Assembly (NCBI RefSeq): GCF_035989285.1
Contig: NZ_CP108513.1
Location: 4,836,001 to 4,900,000 of the forward strand
Source of the DNA: Streptomyces sp. NBC_01235
GTDB lineage: Bacteria; Actinomycetota; Actinomycetes; Streptomycetales; Streptomycetaceae
Length of the DNA: 64,000 nucleotides
Direction of reading: 5' to 3'
Shown here one piece after another: positions 41,742 through 50,673 of this stretch (positions are counted from its first letter, which is position 1; each line of letters begins with the position of its first letter). The notes under the pieces are model-generated. The model did no database searches. It had not been told where the DNA came from and worked only from the letters and a program-made list of their open reading frames with translations. A program made the position numbers and the translations under genes.

Positions 41742-42347
41742 TCAGCTGGTGGCAGGGGCGCAGAGGGCGGGGAGGACCACTGCGTCGATGTACGAAAGGA
41801 GGAAGTCCTGCGTCGGCGGCTGCTCGTCGAGCAGCGTGCGCGCGGCGAACGCGCCGATCATCATGTGCATCATGAACGGGGCCGCGGGGCAGTCCGCACG
41901 GACCTCGCCCCGGTCGACCGCCCGTTGCAGCACATGACGGAACTCCGCCATCTCCGGCTCGATGAGATGCTCCTTGAACGCCTTCAGCAGGTCCGGGTTG
42001 CCGTGGACCGCCATGGCCAGCCCCCGCATCAGCGCGGAGTTCTGTTCCATCTGGCAGTCGTCCGAACGCAGCGTGAGGGCGCGCAGGTCGCCCTTGAGCG
42101 ACCCGGTGTCGATCTCGCCGAGCGAGCCGCCCGGCTTGTTGTGCCGGACCGCCTTCGCCACCAGCTCAGGCTTGCCGCCCCACTGGCGGTAGAGCGTCGC
42201 CTTGCTGGACCGTGTGCGGGCGGCGACGGCGTCCATGGTGAGGGCGTCGTAACCGACTTCGCGGAGCAGGTCGAGCACGGCCGCGTACAGCTCGGCCTCG
42301 CGCTCGGGGGTGATACGGCTGCGACGCGCCGTTGCGACCTCAGTCAT
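41742..42347 (-). CDS. TetR-family repressor of the MMPL transporter (likely)
   Basis: 201 residues from the ATG at 42347. The HTH is standard (AELYAAVLDLLREVGYDALTMDAVAARTRSSKATLYRQWGGKPELVAKAV). The C-terminal ligand domain includes MRGLAMAVHGNPDLLKAFKEHL and ends YIDAVVLPALCAP, as in the TetR_C_16-like group. It lies upstream of the MMPL gene on the same strand and faces the tricorn gene across 250 bp that contain a suitable operator. Control of both itself and MMPL is inferred. Confidence 0.9.
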   Translation of the reverse strand: MTEVATARRSRITPEREAELYAAVLDLLREVGYDALTMDAVAARTRSSKATLYRQWGGKPELVAKAVRHNKPGGSLGEIDTGSLKGDLRALTLRSDDCQMEQNSALMRGLAMAVHGNPDLLKAFKEHLIEPEMAEFRHVLQRAVDRGEVRADCPAAPFMMHMMIGAFAARTLLDEQPPTQDFLLSYIDAVVLPALCAPATS

Positions 42348-42597
42348 CCCGCTCACCCTCCACTCCGAACCGACACGGTCTCGTCTTCGTACATGACGAA
42401 TGTAGCGCACTCTTCTGCGAAACGAAACCGTTTCGTACGTGTCCTGGCTCACGGGCCCGTCCCCGCAACGCCAACGCCCCGGCCGTGCCCCCGGCCCTGC
42501 CTGGCCGGCACCCCGGCCCCGCCCGGCCCCGCCCCGTCGGCGCCCCGCACATACGTCACAAGTTGCTGCGGTCCATCCCCCGGAAAAGCATGGAAAG
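42348..42597. other. Divergent regulatory region, TetR gene and tricorn gene
   Basis: Holds the promoters of both genes. Next to the TetR gene there are two palindromes (42390-42404 and 42422-42436) and, on the minus strand, a possible -10 TACATT. The half next to the tricorn gene is C-rich and featureless until GGAAAAG about 12 bases before its GTG. Confidence 0.6.
42422..42436. promoter_or_regulatory. Probable TetR operator
   Basis: ACGAAAC-C-GTTTCGT is a perfect palindrome with 7-base arms, 75 bases upstream of the TetR ATG. On the minus strand it covers the -35 of a promoter whose -10 would be TACATT (42398-42403). A second palindrome, TACAT(5)ATGTA at 42390-42404, overlaps that -10. Confidence 0.65.
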
Positions 42598-45500
42598 GTG
42601 AGTTATCTGCGTCTGCCCCATCTCAGCGGTGACCTGTTGTGCTTCGTGGCCGAGGACGACCTCTGGCTGGCCCCCCTCGCCGACCCCGGCCGCGCCTGGC
42701 GGCTCACCGTGGACCGCACCAAGGCCGGACACCCCCGCTTCTCCCCCGACGGCCGCCGGATCGCGTACACGAGCTGGCGCAGCCTCGTCCCGGAGATCCA
42801 CCTGGTACCGGTGGAGGGCGGACCCGGGCGGCGGCTGACGTACTGGGGCGGCTCCGACACCCAGGTCTGCGGCTGGACGCCCCCCGAGAGCGACGGAAAC
42901 GCCGACATCCTCGCCGTCGCCTCCCACGGAGAGCCCTTCTCCCATTTCACGTGGGCCTACAAAGTGCCCACCGACGGCGCCCCCGGCCGCAAACTCCCCT
43001 GGGGACCGGTCTCCGACATCCAGGTCGCCGACATCGACGGCGAGCGCAGGACCCTCCTCCTCACCGGCACCCCGCCCCACGAACCGGCCGCCTGGAAGCG
43101 CTACCGGGGCGGAGCCACGGGCCGCCTGTGGCTGCACGGGCAGCGGCTCCTGGAAGGCCTCGACGGACACCTCGCCTCCCCCCTCCTCGTCGGCGGACGC
43201 ATCGCCTTCCTCTCCGACCACGAGGGCGTCGGCAACCTCTACTCCTGCGCCCACGACGGCTCCGACCTGCGCCGGCACACCGACCACGACGCCTTCTACG
43301 CCCGGCACGCCGCCAGTGACGGAACCCGGGTGGTGTACCAGTGCGCCGGCGATCTGTGGATCGTCGACGACCTCGCCGCCGACTCCGAGCCGCGCCGGAT
43401 CGACGTACGGCTGAGCGGGCCGCGGGCCGGGCGGCGGCCGTACCAGATCCCGGCCGCCCAGCACGTGGACGGCATCTCCGTCGACGAGACCGGGCGGGCG
43501 AGCGCCGTCGTCGTCCGCGGCAGCCTGTACTGGCTGACGCACCGGGACGGACCCGCCCGGACGATCACCGACACCCCCGGGGTACGGGTGCGGCTGCCGG
43601 AGATGCTCGGCTCGGGCGGCCAGGTCGCCTACGTGACGGACGCGGAGGGCGACGACGCCGTCGAGATCGCCCATCTGCCGCGCGCGACCGGTGACCGCGA
43701 GCCCCGGCGGCTGGCCTCCGGGGAGCTGGGGCGGGTGCTGGAGATGGTCTCCGACCCCGAGGGCGAGCGGCTCGCCCTGGCCGCGCACGACGGACGGCTG
43801 CTGCTCATCACTGTGTCCGACGATGCGGCTGCCGCCGCGGGGACCGAGGATGCGAACGGCGAGGTCACCGAGCTGATCTCGTCGGTCAACGGGCCCGTCC
43901 GCGACCTGTCCTTCTCACCGGACGGGACGTGGCTGACCTGGTCGCACCCGGGGATCGGGCGGTCCCTGCGCCAGATCAAGATGGCCCGCATGAAGGACCG
44001 GCTGATCATCGACGTGACCAACGGCCGGTTCGAGGACGAGAACCCGGTGTTCACCAGGGACGGCCGCTACCTCGCCTTCCTCTCCTGGCGCGGCTTCGAC
44101 CCGGTGTACGACGTGCACACCGGCGACCTGTCCTTCCCCCTGGGCTGCCGGCCCTACCTGGTGCCGCTGTCGTCGGCGACCCCCTCCCCCTTCGCCCTGA
44201 CCCCGGAGGGCCGTCCGGCGGCCGGCGGCCTGGACCCGGTGGCGGACGAGGAGAACGGCGACGGTGCGGTGACGGTCGAGATCGAGGGACTGGAGAACCG
44301 GGTCACTCCCTTCCCCGTGACGGCGTCCAAGTACTCGGCGCTGCATCCGGTGGCGGGCGGCGGACTGGTCTGGCTGCGCTGGCCGATCTCGGGGGCGCTC
44401 GGCGAGACGTTCGCGAACCCGGACGACACCAGCGGGCGGCCGACGCTGGAGTACTTCAACATCAGCAAGGCGAAGAAGTCCGAACTCGTCGACCACCTCG
44501 ACTGGTTCGCGCTCAGCGGGGACGGCACCCGGCTGGTCGTGGTCGACGAGGGCGAGCTGCGGGCGGTGCCGTCGGCCGAGTCCGGGGACCTGGACTCGAC
44601 GGTCTGGATCGACCTGCGGCGCATCCTGCACGAGGTGGACCCGGGCGCCGAGTGGCGTCAGTCGTACGAGGAGGCCGGGCGGCTGATCCGCGCGTACTTC
44701 TGGGAGCCGGGGATGTGCGGGATCGACTGGGACGCGGTCCTCGACCAGTACCGGCCGCTGGTCGAACGCGTCGCCTCGCCCGACGAGTTCGCGGACCTGA
44801 TGCGCGAAGTACTGGGCGAGCTGGGCACGTCCCACGCGTACGTCACCGCCGCCCGCCGCAGCGAGGGCCCGCCGCACTACCAGCGCCTGCAAGGCATGCT
44901 GGGCGCCAACTTCGTACGACGCGACGGCGGTTGGACGGTTCTGCGGATCCTGCCCGGCGACTCCTCCGACTCCAAGGCACGCTCACCGCTGGCCGGCACC
45001 GGAATCCGGGAGGGGGCCGTGCTCACGCACGTGGACGGGCGGGCGGTGGACCCGGTGACCGGCCCGTACCCCCTCCTCGCCGGCGCGGGCGGCACGACGG
45101 TGGAGCTGACGTTCGCCGGACCCGTCGCCCCCCACCACCCTTCCGAGGAAGACACTCCGGGCCCCTCTCTTCCCGCTCTTCCCGCTCTTCCCGCCGAGGG
45201 CGAGGCGGGCCACTCGCGCCGGGTGGCCGTGGTCCCGCTCATCGACGAACGCCCGCTGCGCTACCAGGACTGGGTGGCCAAACGGCGCGCGGTGGTAAGG
45301 GAGTTGAGCGGCGGCCGATGCGGCTACCTGCACATCCCCGACATGGGCGGATCGGGCTGGGCCCAGTTCAACCGTGACCTGCGGATGGAGGTGTCGAGGC
45401 CCGCCCTGATCGTGGACGTACGCGGCAACGCCGGCGGCCACATCAGCGAACTCGTGGTGGAGAAGCTGACGCGCACCATCCTGGGCTGGGACCTCACCCG

Positions 45501-45951
45501 CGACGCCCAGCCGGTGTCGTACGCCTCGAACGCGCCGAGAGGCCCGGTGGTGGCGCTGGCGGACGAGGCGACGTCGTCGGACGGCGACATGATCACGGCC
45601 GCCTTCAAGCTGCTGAAGCTCGGCCCCGTGGTCGGCCATCGCACCTGGGGCGGCGTGGTCGGCATGACCGGCCGCCACCGGCTCGGCGACGGCACCGTCA
45701 TCACCGTCCCGATGAACGCGGCCTGGTTCGACGCGTACGGCTGGTCGGTGGAGAACAAGGGCGTCACCCCCGACCTGGAGGTCCTGCGCACGCCCCTGGA
45801 CTGGGCCGAGGGCCGCCAGGCCCAACTGGACGACGCCGTCCGACTGGCCCTCGACCTCCTCACCACCGGCCCCCCGGCAACCCCGCCCGACTACACCGAC
45901 GTCCCGAACCACTCCCGCCCGAAACTGCCACCGCGCACGTCAGGAGGCTGA
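42598..45951 (+). CDS. Tricorn protease homologue (S41 family)
   Basis: About 1,117 residues. The N-terminal region is built of beta-propeller repeats (YLRLPHLSGDLLCFVAEDDLWLAPL, RFSPDGRRIAYTSWRS, FSPDGTWLTWSHPG, FTRDGRYLAFLSWRG), followed by a helical core (residues about 690-760), a PDZ-like segment (GTGIREGAVLTHVDGRAVDP) and an S41 catalytic domain with GYLHIPDMGGSGWAQFNRD, DVRGNAGGHISE and the nucleophile Ser in ADEATSSDGDM. Tricorn is a large cytoplasmic protease that trims peptides downstream of the proteasome. The start is the GTG at 42598 (MSYLRLPHL), where homology begins. Divergent from the TetR gene. Confidence 0.92.
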   Translation: MSYLRLPHLSGDLLCFVAEDDLWLAPLADPGRAWRLTVDRTKAGHPRFSPDGRRIAYTSWRSLVPEIHLVPVEGGPGRRLTYWGGSDTQVCGWTPPESDGNADILAVASHGEPFSHFTWAYKVPTDGAPGRKLPWGPVSDIQVADIDGERRTLLLTGTPPHEPAAWKRYRGGATGRLWLHGQRLLEGLDGHLASPLLVGGRIAFLSDHEGVGNLYSCAHDGSDLRRHTDHDAFYARHAASDGTRVVYQCAGDLWIVDDLAADSEPRRIDVRLSGPRAGRRPYQIPAAQHVDGISVDETGRASAVVVRGSLYWLTHRDGPARTITDTPGVRVRLPEMLGSGGQVAYVTDAEGDDAVEIAHLPRATGDREPRRLASGELGRVLEMVSDPEGERLALAAHDGRLLLITVSDDAAAAAGTEDANGEVTELISSVNGPVRDLSFSPDGTWLTWSHPGIGRSLRQIKMARMKDRLIIDVTNGRFEDENPVFTRDGRYLAFLSWRGFDPVYDVHTGDLSFPLGCRPYLVPLSSATPSPFALTPEGRPAAGGLDPVADEENGDGAVTVEIEGLENRVTPFPVTASKYSALHPVAGGGLVWLRWPISGALGETFANPDDTSGRPTLEYFNISKAKKSELVDHLDWFALSGDGTRLVVVDEGELRAVPSAESGDLDSTVWIDLRRILHEVDPGAEWRQSYEEAGRLIRAYFWEPGMCGIDWDAVLDQYRPLVERVASPDEFADLMREVLGELGTSHAYVTAARRSEGPPHYQRLQGMLGANFVRRDGGWTVLRILPGDSSDSKARSPLAGTGIREGAVLTHVDGRAVDPVTGPYPLLAGAGGTTVELTFAGPVAPHHPSEEDTPGPSLPALPALPAEGEAGHSRRVAVVPLIDERPLRYQDWVAKRRAVVRELSGGRCGYLHIPDMGGSGWAQFNRDLRMEVSRPALIVDVRGNAGGHISELVVEKLTRTILGWDLTRDAQPVSYASNAPRGPVVALADEATSSDGDMITAAFKLLKLGPVVGHRTWGGVVGMTGRHRLGDGTVITVPMNAAWFDAYGWSVENKGVTPDLEVLRTPLDWAEGRQAQLDDAVRLALDLLTTGPPATPPDYTDVPNHSRPKLPPRTSGG

Positions 45952-46695
45952 GGCGGGGGCGTTGCTGCCGGTCGGGGTCTGGGGGAAGTTGGCGGCGGCC
46001 ACCACCTCGGGCCTGCCCACATACCCGCCGACGCTCTCCACCCGCACCACGAGCGCCAGCGGCGACGCCGTGTCGTACGCCTTGGCCAGCGCGCGGATCT
46101 CACCGCGGGCGAAGAGCTGGGTCGCGCCCGAGGTCGCCAGCAGGGCGCAGCCCGCGATCATGACGAGACGGCTTCCGGGCGCGAAGGGATTGCGGGCCAG
46201 CAGGACGATCGCGTGGTCCACGAGCGTCGTCCCGTCCACCGCCGCCTCGCCGTACTCCGCGCCGCCGTCCACGGAGACGATGCGGTACTCGGTCGGATAC
46301 TGCCGGAACACGAACGGCGGGTTCAGCCGGTCGGCCAGCAACGGCCAGAGCATGTTGTGCACGGGCCCGCCGATCACCACGAGGTTCTCCTCGGCGTCGG
46401 CCGCCATGGCGAAGACCCTGGCCCGGACCGTGGTCACCTCGTGCCGCCGCAGGTCCTGGGAGAGGAACTGCCGCAGGCTCATGGCCGCGAGGGCGTCGGT
46501 CTCGGGAATCTTCGGATACGCGGAGTTCCCCGCGCCCGACTCCCCGACGACCATCACCACCCGCCTTCGCCGGTCCAGCCGCCACACCCGCGCGGCGGGC
46601 TTCCGCGTCCGGTGGTACTGCAGAAGCGTCCGCCCGGCCCACCCGACGACGAACGCCAGCAGCGAGGCCATGAGGTTGACCGTCAGATCCTGCAC
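45940..46695 (-). CDS. Membrane-anchored protein of unknown function with GGP-N motif
   Basis: 251 residues from the GTG at 46695, with GGGGAG 6 bases upstream. One N-terminal helix (LTVNLMASLLAFVVGWAGRTLL) is followed by a soluble alpha/beta domain. It contains VVMVVGESGAGNSAYPKIPETDALAAMSLRQFL, then ENLVVIGGPVHNMLWPLLADRL and a late GSRLVMIAGCALLATSGA, a pattern of buried strands with glycine turns that suggests a Rossmann-like fold. A similar IGGP-N element occurs in some bacterial signalling or surface proteins, but I cannot name the family. Converges on the tricorn gene with a 12-bp overlap. Confidence 0.75.
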   Translation of the reverse strand: MQDLTVNLMASLLAFVVGWAGRTLLQYHRTRKPAARVWRLDRRRRVVMVVGESGAGNSAYPKIPETDALAAMSLRQFLSQDLRRHEVTTVRARVFAMAADAEENLVVIGGPVHNMLWPLLADRLNPPFVFRQYPTEYRIVSVDGGAEYGEAAVDGTTLVDHAIVLLARNPFAPGSRLVMIAGCALLATSGATQLFARGEIRALAKAYDTASPLALVVRVESVGGYVGRPEVVAAANFPQTPTGSNAPASAS

Positions 46696-46842
46696 GAACG
46701 GCTCCCCTCGCCCTCGTCTGCGCGTCAACCAGCAGTGTGCAGCAGGGAGTTGCCCGGCGTCCCCCGCACGCGGGGAAGGGGTGCCCCCGTGCGGGGGCAC
46801 CCCTTCGTCATCCGCTGTCGGACGTCCGCGGTGAGCGGTACG

Positions 46843-47076
46843 TCAGAACGCCTCGTCGTCGGCGTAGTGGGGCGCCTCCGGCGACCGGCGCCCGGACTCC
46901 TCGTGCTCCCGGCGCATACGCTCGGACTCCTCGTGCTCCGGACGCACGCGCTCGGACTCCTCGCCCGGACGCTTCTTGCCGCGGTGCTGGACCTGCTCCT
47001 TGCCCTGCTGGGCCTTCTGCTTGGCCTGCTGCTGCCACTGCTCGGACTGGTCCTGGAACTTGTCCTTCATACCCAT
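46843..47076 (-). CDS. 77-residue highly charged protein with EESER repeats
   Basis: Starts at the ATG at 47076, with AGGAG 9 bases upstream; a second ATG at 47070 is possible. Entirely hydrophilic: MGMKDKFQDQSEQWQQQAKQKAQQ, then three near-repeats EESERVRPEH, EESERMRREH and EESGRRSPE. Likely a helical or disordered stress-type protein such as are common in streptomycetes. The repeats arise from about 30-bp DNA repeats. Family unknown to me. Confidence 0.65.
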   Translation of the reverse strand: MGMKDKFQDQSEQWQQQAKQKAQQGKEQVQHRGKKRPGEESERVRPEHEESERMRREHEESGRRSPEAPHYADDEAF

Positions 47077-47167
47077 GTGGGTTCACTCCTGTGGGAGATG
47101 AGGGGGTTGGGGCCCCGTGGTGGGGCCTCGACCAGATTCACACGGGCGGTCACGGCGCGCATGTCGA

Positions 47168-48064
47168 TCAACTACGCTCCGTAGCCCTCGCCTGTCGCGC
47201 CTGTTCGTCGGCGGAGCCTCCCGCGCCGACCAGCCCCGTCCGCATCCCCCGCACCCGGGGCGCGAAGCGCTTCATCTCGCGCGCGCCGACCGCCCCGATG
47301 AGCCCGGGCAGCCAGCCGCGCACGCCCTGCATGCCCCGCAGCCACCCCTGCCCGTACACATGCGCCGAACGCCGCTCGATCCCGGCCACGATCCGGTCGA
47401 CCGCCGGCCCCAGCGGGTACGTCTTGTTCGCCGGCCACGGCAGCCGCTGCCGGAGCTCCCGCATCACCTCGTCCTGATCGGCCCCGCGCACCATGTCGGT
47501 GTCGGTCCAGGACAGATAGCCGACGCCGACCCGGACGCCCCGGTGGGCGACCTCGGCGCGCAGACTGTGCGCGTACGCCTCCACGCCCGACTTGGACGCG
47601 CAGTACGCGGTCATCATGGGAGCCGGGGTGATCGCGGCCAGGGAGGCTATCTGGAGCAGATACCCCCGGCTCTCCAACAGCACCGGCAGGAAGGCGCGGG
47701 CCGTCACCGCCGAGCCGATCAGGTTGACCTCGATGACCCGGCGCCAGGCCTCCGGGTCGGAGTCGGCGAAGGGACCGCCGTTGGCCACGCCCGCGTTGGC
47801 GACCACGACATCCACCTTGCCGAAGCGATCCTTCACCTCCGCCGCGACCCGCGCCATCGCCTCGTGGTCGGTGACGTCGGCGTACCAGTGAGCGCTGTCG
47901 CCGTGCAGCCGCTCGGAGACCCGCTTCAGCTCGTCCGGCTCCAGGCCGACCAGCGCGACCTTCGCACCGCGCGCGGAGAGCTTGCGGGCGAGCAGCTCGC
48001 CCACGCCCCGCGCGGCCCCGGTGACCACGGCGACCTGGCCCTCGAGACTCACCTTGCCGCTCAT
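47168..48064 (-). CDS. Short-chain dehydrogenase/reductase
   Basis: 298 residues. Classical SDR: cofactor loop VVTGAARGVGELLA (TGxxxGxG), NAG motif VVVANAGVANGG, and the catalytic Ser/Tyr/Lys as IASLAAITPAPMMTAYCASKSGVEAYA. The extra C-terminal region (QGWLRGMQGVRGWLPGLIGAVG) is amphipathic and may touch membrane lipids. The ATG at 48064 overlaps the hydrolase stop (ATGA). Third gene of the monooxygenase operon; it would reduce or oxidise an alcohol/ketone in the same pathway. Confidence 0.92.
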   Translation of the reverse strand: MSGKVSLEGQVAVVTGAARGVGELLARKLSARGAKVALVGLEPDELKRVSERLHGDSAHWYADVTDHEAMARVAAEVKDRFGKVDVVVANAGVANGGPFADSDPEAWRRVIEVNLIGSAVTARAFLPVLLESRGYLLQIASLAAITPAPMMTAYCASKSGVEAYAHSLRAEVAHRGVRVGVGYLSWTDTDMVRGADQDEVMRELRQRLPWPANKTYPLGPAVDRIVAGIERRSAHVYGQGWLRGMQGVRGWLPGLIGAVGAREMKRFAPRVRGMRTGLVGAGGSADEQARQARATERS

Positions 48065-48996
48065 GCGCCCTCCTTCGACTGCGTGTCCGTGGCGTGCGGG
48101 ATGTTCGGGATGCGCGGGATGCGCGGTGGGATGTACGTGGTGACGAGTTCGCGGATCCGTGCCGTGACGAGCTCGGGCGCCTCGACCGGCGTCATATGGC
48201 CGAGGCCGGGCAGTTCGGTCAGGCCGACGCACCGCGGGAGCGCGGCGGCGATCCGGCGGGCGTGCACCGGCGGGGTGAGCCGGTCGCGGGCGCCGACCAC
48301 CACCGCCGTCGGCACCCTCAACTCCCGTACCCCGTGGTCGAGATCGAGCAGACTCAGCACGTGCCCCCAGGCGTACCGCACCCGGCGCGGGCAGGCGTGC
48401 ACGATCCGCGCGCACGCCTCCACCAGGTGCGGGGCCGAACCGGCGCCCATCGTGGCGTACTTGAGAATCGCCTTGGCGACCGGCGTGACCGGCCCGAGGG
48501 GCGCCCTCGACCCGAGGATGTGCCGGGTCAGCCAGGTCCGCAGCCGACCGGGCCGCATCGGCACGACGGTGGCCTCGTCGACCAGCCCCGAGGCGCCGGT
48601 GCTGCACAGCAGGACGGCGCCGGCATGCTCCCGGAAGGCGTCTCTGGCGGCCGCCGCCAGCACCGTCATGCCGCCCATGGAGTGACCGGCGATCACGGCC
48701 TTCTCACCGGGCGCGAGCGTCGCGCCGAGGACGGCTTCCAGGTCGTCGGCGAGGACGTCCGTGCTGCACACCGCGCTCTCCGGGGTGCGTCCGTGGCCGC
48801 GCTGGTCGTAGGCGATGACCCGGTGGTCGGCGGCGAGGTCCCGGATCTGGGCCGCCCAGAAGGCGGTCGAGCAGGTCCAGCCGTGGGCGAGGACGACGGC
48901 GGGACCGGTCTCGGGGCCGTGGACCTCGACGTGCAGCCGGGCGCCGTCGGCGGAGACGGCGGTGAGCTCGCGGAAGGAGACGCCGGAGACGCTCAC
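48061..48996 (-). CDS. Alpha/beta-hydrolase
   Basis: 311 residues. Oxyanion block VLAHGWTCSTAFW, nucleophile elbow AGHSMGGMTVLAA, acid in VVVGARDRLTPP and histidine in LPGLGHMTPVEAP make a complete triad. An esterase or lactonase next to a Baeyer-Villiger monooxygenase would hydrolyse the ester it makes. The GTG at 48996 overlaps the monooxygenase stop (GTGA). The C-terminal tail contains three PRIPRIPNIP-type repeats. Confidence 0.92.
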   Translation of the reverse strand: MSVSGVSFRELTAVSADGARLHVEVHGPETGPAVVLAHGWTCSTAFWAAQIRDLAADHRVIAYDQRGHGRTPESAVCSTDVLADDLEAVLGATLAPGEKAVIAGHSMGGMTVLAAAARDAFREHAGAVLLCSTGASGLVDEATVVPMRPGRLRTWLTRHILGSRAPLGPVTPVAKAILKYATMGAGSAPHLVEACARIVHACPRRVRYAWGHVLSLLDLDHGVRELRVPTAVVVGARDRLTPPVHARRIAAALPRCVGLTELPGLGHMTPVEAPELVTARIRELVTTYIPPRIPRIPNIPHATDTQSKEGA

Positions 48997-50534
48997 GCGG
49001 TCACCTCGTCCTTCTTGTCGTCCTTCTTGTCGTCCTTCTTGTCCGTCGTGTCGTCCTTCGTGAGGACGGCGGGTGCGCGCAGGACCTCGTACTCCGCGAG
49101 GTCCACGCGTCGCGTCGCCCGCCGGAACTCGCTCGGCGTGCCCGGCCAGATGGTGGTGTTGCGGCCGTTCGCGTCCAGGTACCAGCTGGTGCAGCCGCCC
49201 GTGTTCCACACCGTGCGCCTCATCCGGTCCTGCACCCGGCGGTTCCAGGCGTGCACGGCGCTCGGACGGGCGTCCAGGGCAGTGCGCCCCCCGAGGACGT
49301 TCAGCTGCCGCAGGTAGTCGGCCATGTAGTTCAGCTGGGACTCGATCATCAGGATCATGGAGGAGTTCCCGAGGCCGGTGTTGGGGCCGATGATCGTCAT
49401 CCAGTTGGGGAAGCCGGCGGCGGAGGCGCCGCGCAGGGCCTCCATGCCGTCCTTCCAGCTCTCCGCGAGCGTCCGCCCGTCGACGCCCACCACCCGGTCG
49501 GCGATCGGCATGTCGGTGACATGGAACCCGGTGCCGAAGACGATCGCGTCGGCCTCGGCCTCGCTGCCGTCGGCGGCGACCAGCGTGGACCCCCGGATCT
49601 CGCTCAGCCCGCTGGCGACGACGTCCACGTTGGGCTGCGCGAGGGCCGGATAGTAGGTGCTGGACAGCAGGATCCGCTTGCAGCCGATGCGGTAGTCCGG
49701 GGTGAGCCTGGCGCGCAGGTCCGGGTCCTTGATCGCCCGGGCCATGTTGCGTCGGGCGAGCTGCTCGACGAAGCCGAGCTCGTTCGGGTGCTTGGTGAAC
49801 GCCTGGACCTGGAGCTCCCGGATGCCCCACAGAAGCCCGCGCCGCAGCTGGGTGGTGAAGGGCAGGGCCCGGTGGAGCGCGCGCTCGGCGCCGCTGATGG
49901 CCCGGTCGACGCGAGGCATCACCCAGGGCGGGGTGCGCTGGAAGAGCGTCAGCCGGGAGACGTCGGGCTGGAGGGCGGGCACGATCTGGATGGCGGAGGC
50001 GCCGGTGCCGACCATGGCGACGCGCTGCCCGGTGAGATCGTGGTCGTGGTCCCAGCGGGCCGAGTGGAAGACCTTGCCCGGGAAGGTGTCGAGCCCCGGG
50101 ATGTCCGGGATCTTCGGGTCGGACAGCGGCCCGGTCGCGGAGACGACGATGTCGGCGAGGTAGCGCCCCGCACCGGTCTCGATGTCCCAGCGCAGCTCCT
50201 GCGCGTCCCAGGTCATCCGCAGGACCTCGGAGTCGAGGCGGAGGTGGGGCCGCAGCCCGAACACGTCGGTCACCCGCTCCAGATAGGCGCGGATGTGCTC
50301 CTGCCCGGAGAAGGTGCGCGGCCAGTCCGGGTTGGGCGCGAAGGAGAAGGAGTACAGGTGGGAGGGCACGTCACAGGCGCACCCCGGGTAGTCGTTGTCC
50401 CGCCAGGTCCCGCCGACACCGCCCGCCCGCTCCAGGACGACGAAGTCGGTGATCCCCTCGCGGCGCAGCCGCACGGCGGCCCCCAGCCCACCGAAGCCGG
50501 ACCCGATCACCGCCACCCGTACGTGTTCGGTCAT
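48993..50534 (-). CDS. Baeyer-Villiger-type flavin monooxygenase
   Basis: 513 residues. The FAD loop GSGFGGLGAAVRL opens the protein, the NADPH loop is VGTGASAIQIVPAL, and the BVMO fingerprint is present as FPGKVFHSARWDHD (F-x-G-x-x-x-H-x-x-x-W). These enzymes insert oxygen next to a ketone. The C-terminus is odd: after VLTKDDTTD comes a lysine/aspartate run (KKDDKKDDKKD) made by a 12-bp DNA repeat. First gene of a three-gene operon with hydrolase and SDR, divergent from a MerR regulator. Confidence 0.93.
   Translation of the reverse strand: MTEHVRVAVIGSGFGGLGAAVRLRREGITDFVVLERAGGVGGTWRDNDYPGCACDVPSHLYSFSFAPNPDWPRTFSGQEHIRAYLERVTDVFGLRPHLRLDSEVLRMTWDAQELRWDIETGAGRYLADIVVSATGPLSDPKIPDIPGLDTFPGKVFHSARWDHDHDLTGQRVAMVGTGASAIQIVPALQPDVSRLTLFQRTPPWVMPRVDRAISGAERALHRALPFTTQLRRGLLWGIRELQVQAFTKHPNELGFVEQLARRNMARAIKDPDLRARLTPDYRIGCKRILLSSTYYPALAQPNVDVVASGLSEIRGSTLVAADGSEAEADAIVFGTGFHVTDMPIADRVVGVDGRTLAESWKDGMEALRGASAAGFPNWMTIIGPNTGLGNSSMILMIESQLNYMADYLRQLNVLGGRTALDARPSAVHAWNRRVQDRMRRTVWNTGGCTSWYLDANGRNTTIWPGTPSEFRRATRRVDLAEYEVLRAPAVLTKDDTTDKKDDKKDDKKDEVTA
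49008..49056. repeat. 12-bp tandem repeat encoding the monooxygenase tail
   Basis: CTTCTTGTCGTC occurs perfectly at 49011-49022 and 49023-49034, followed by degenerate copies. On the minus strand it encodes D-D-K-K at the C-terminus of the monooxygenase, 15-60 bases before the overlapping start of the hydrolase gene. Confidence 0.85.
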
Positions 50535-50572
50535 CCCGACACCTCCTGCCGTGCTGCCGCTTCAAAGACTCT

Positions 50573-50588
50573 GCCAGTGAACACTGGC
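50573..50588. promoter_or_regulatory. Palindrome between the monooxygenase operon and the MerR gene
   Basis: GCCAGTG-AA-CACTGGC is perfect, with 7-base arms. It lies 39 bases upstream of the monooxygenase ATG and 86 bases before the MerR GTG, so it could serve either promoter. Its size suits the adjacent MerR protein or a TetR-type regulator encoded elsewhere. Confidence 0.6.
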
Positions 50589-50673
50589 GCAATGGGAGGG
50601 TAGAGCAGCCCCGTACTGATGGGTAGAGGCCGGAGGAACGAAAGCTACCGGCGGTACAACATAAGCTTCGCCC

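Noticed and set aside
39076..41937. 953-codon plus-strand frame opposite the MMPL gene
   Set aside because: His/Arg/Asp-rich shadow of a clearly real transporter.
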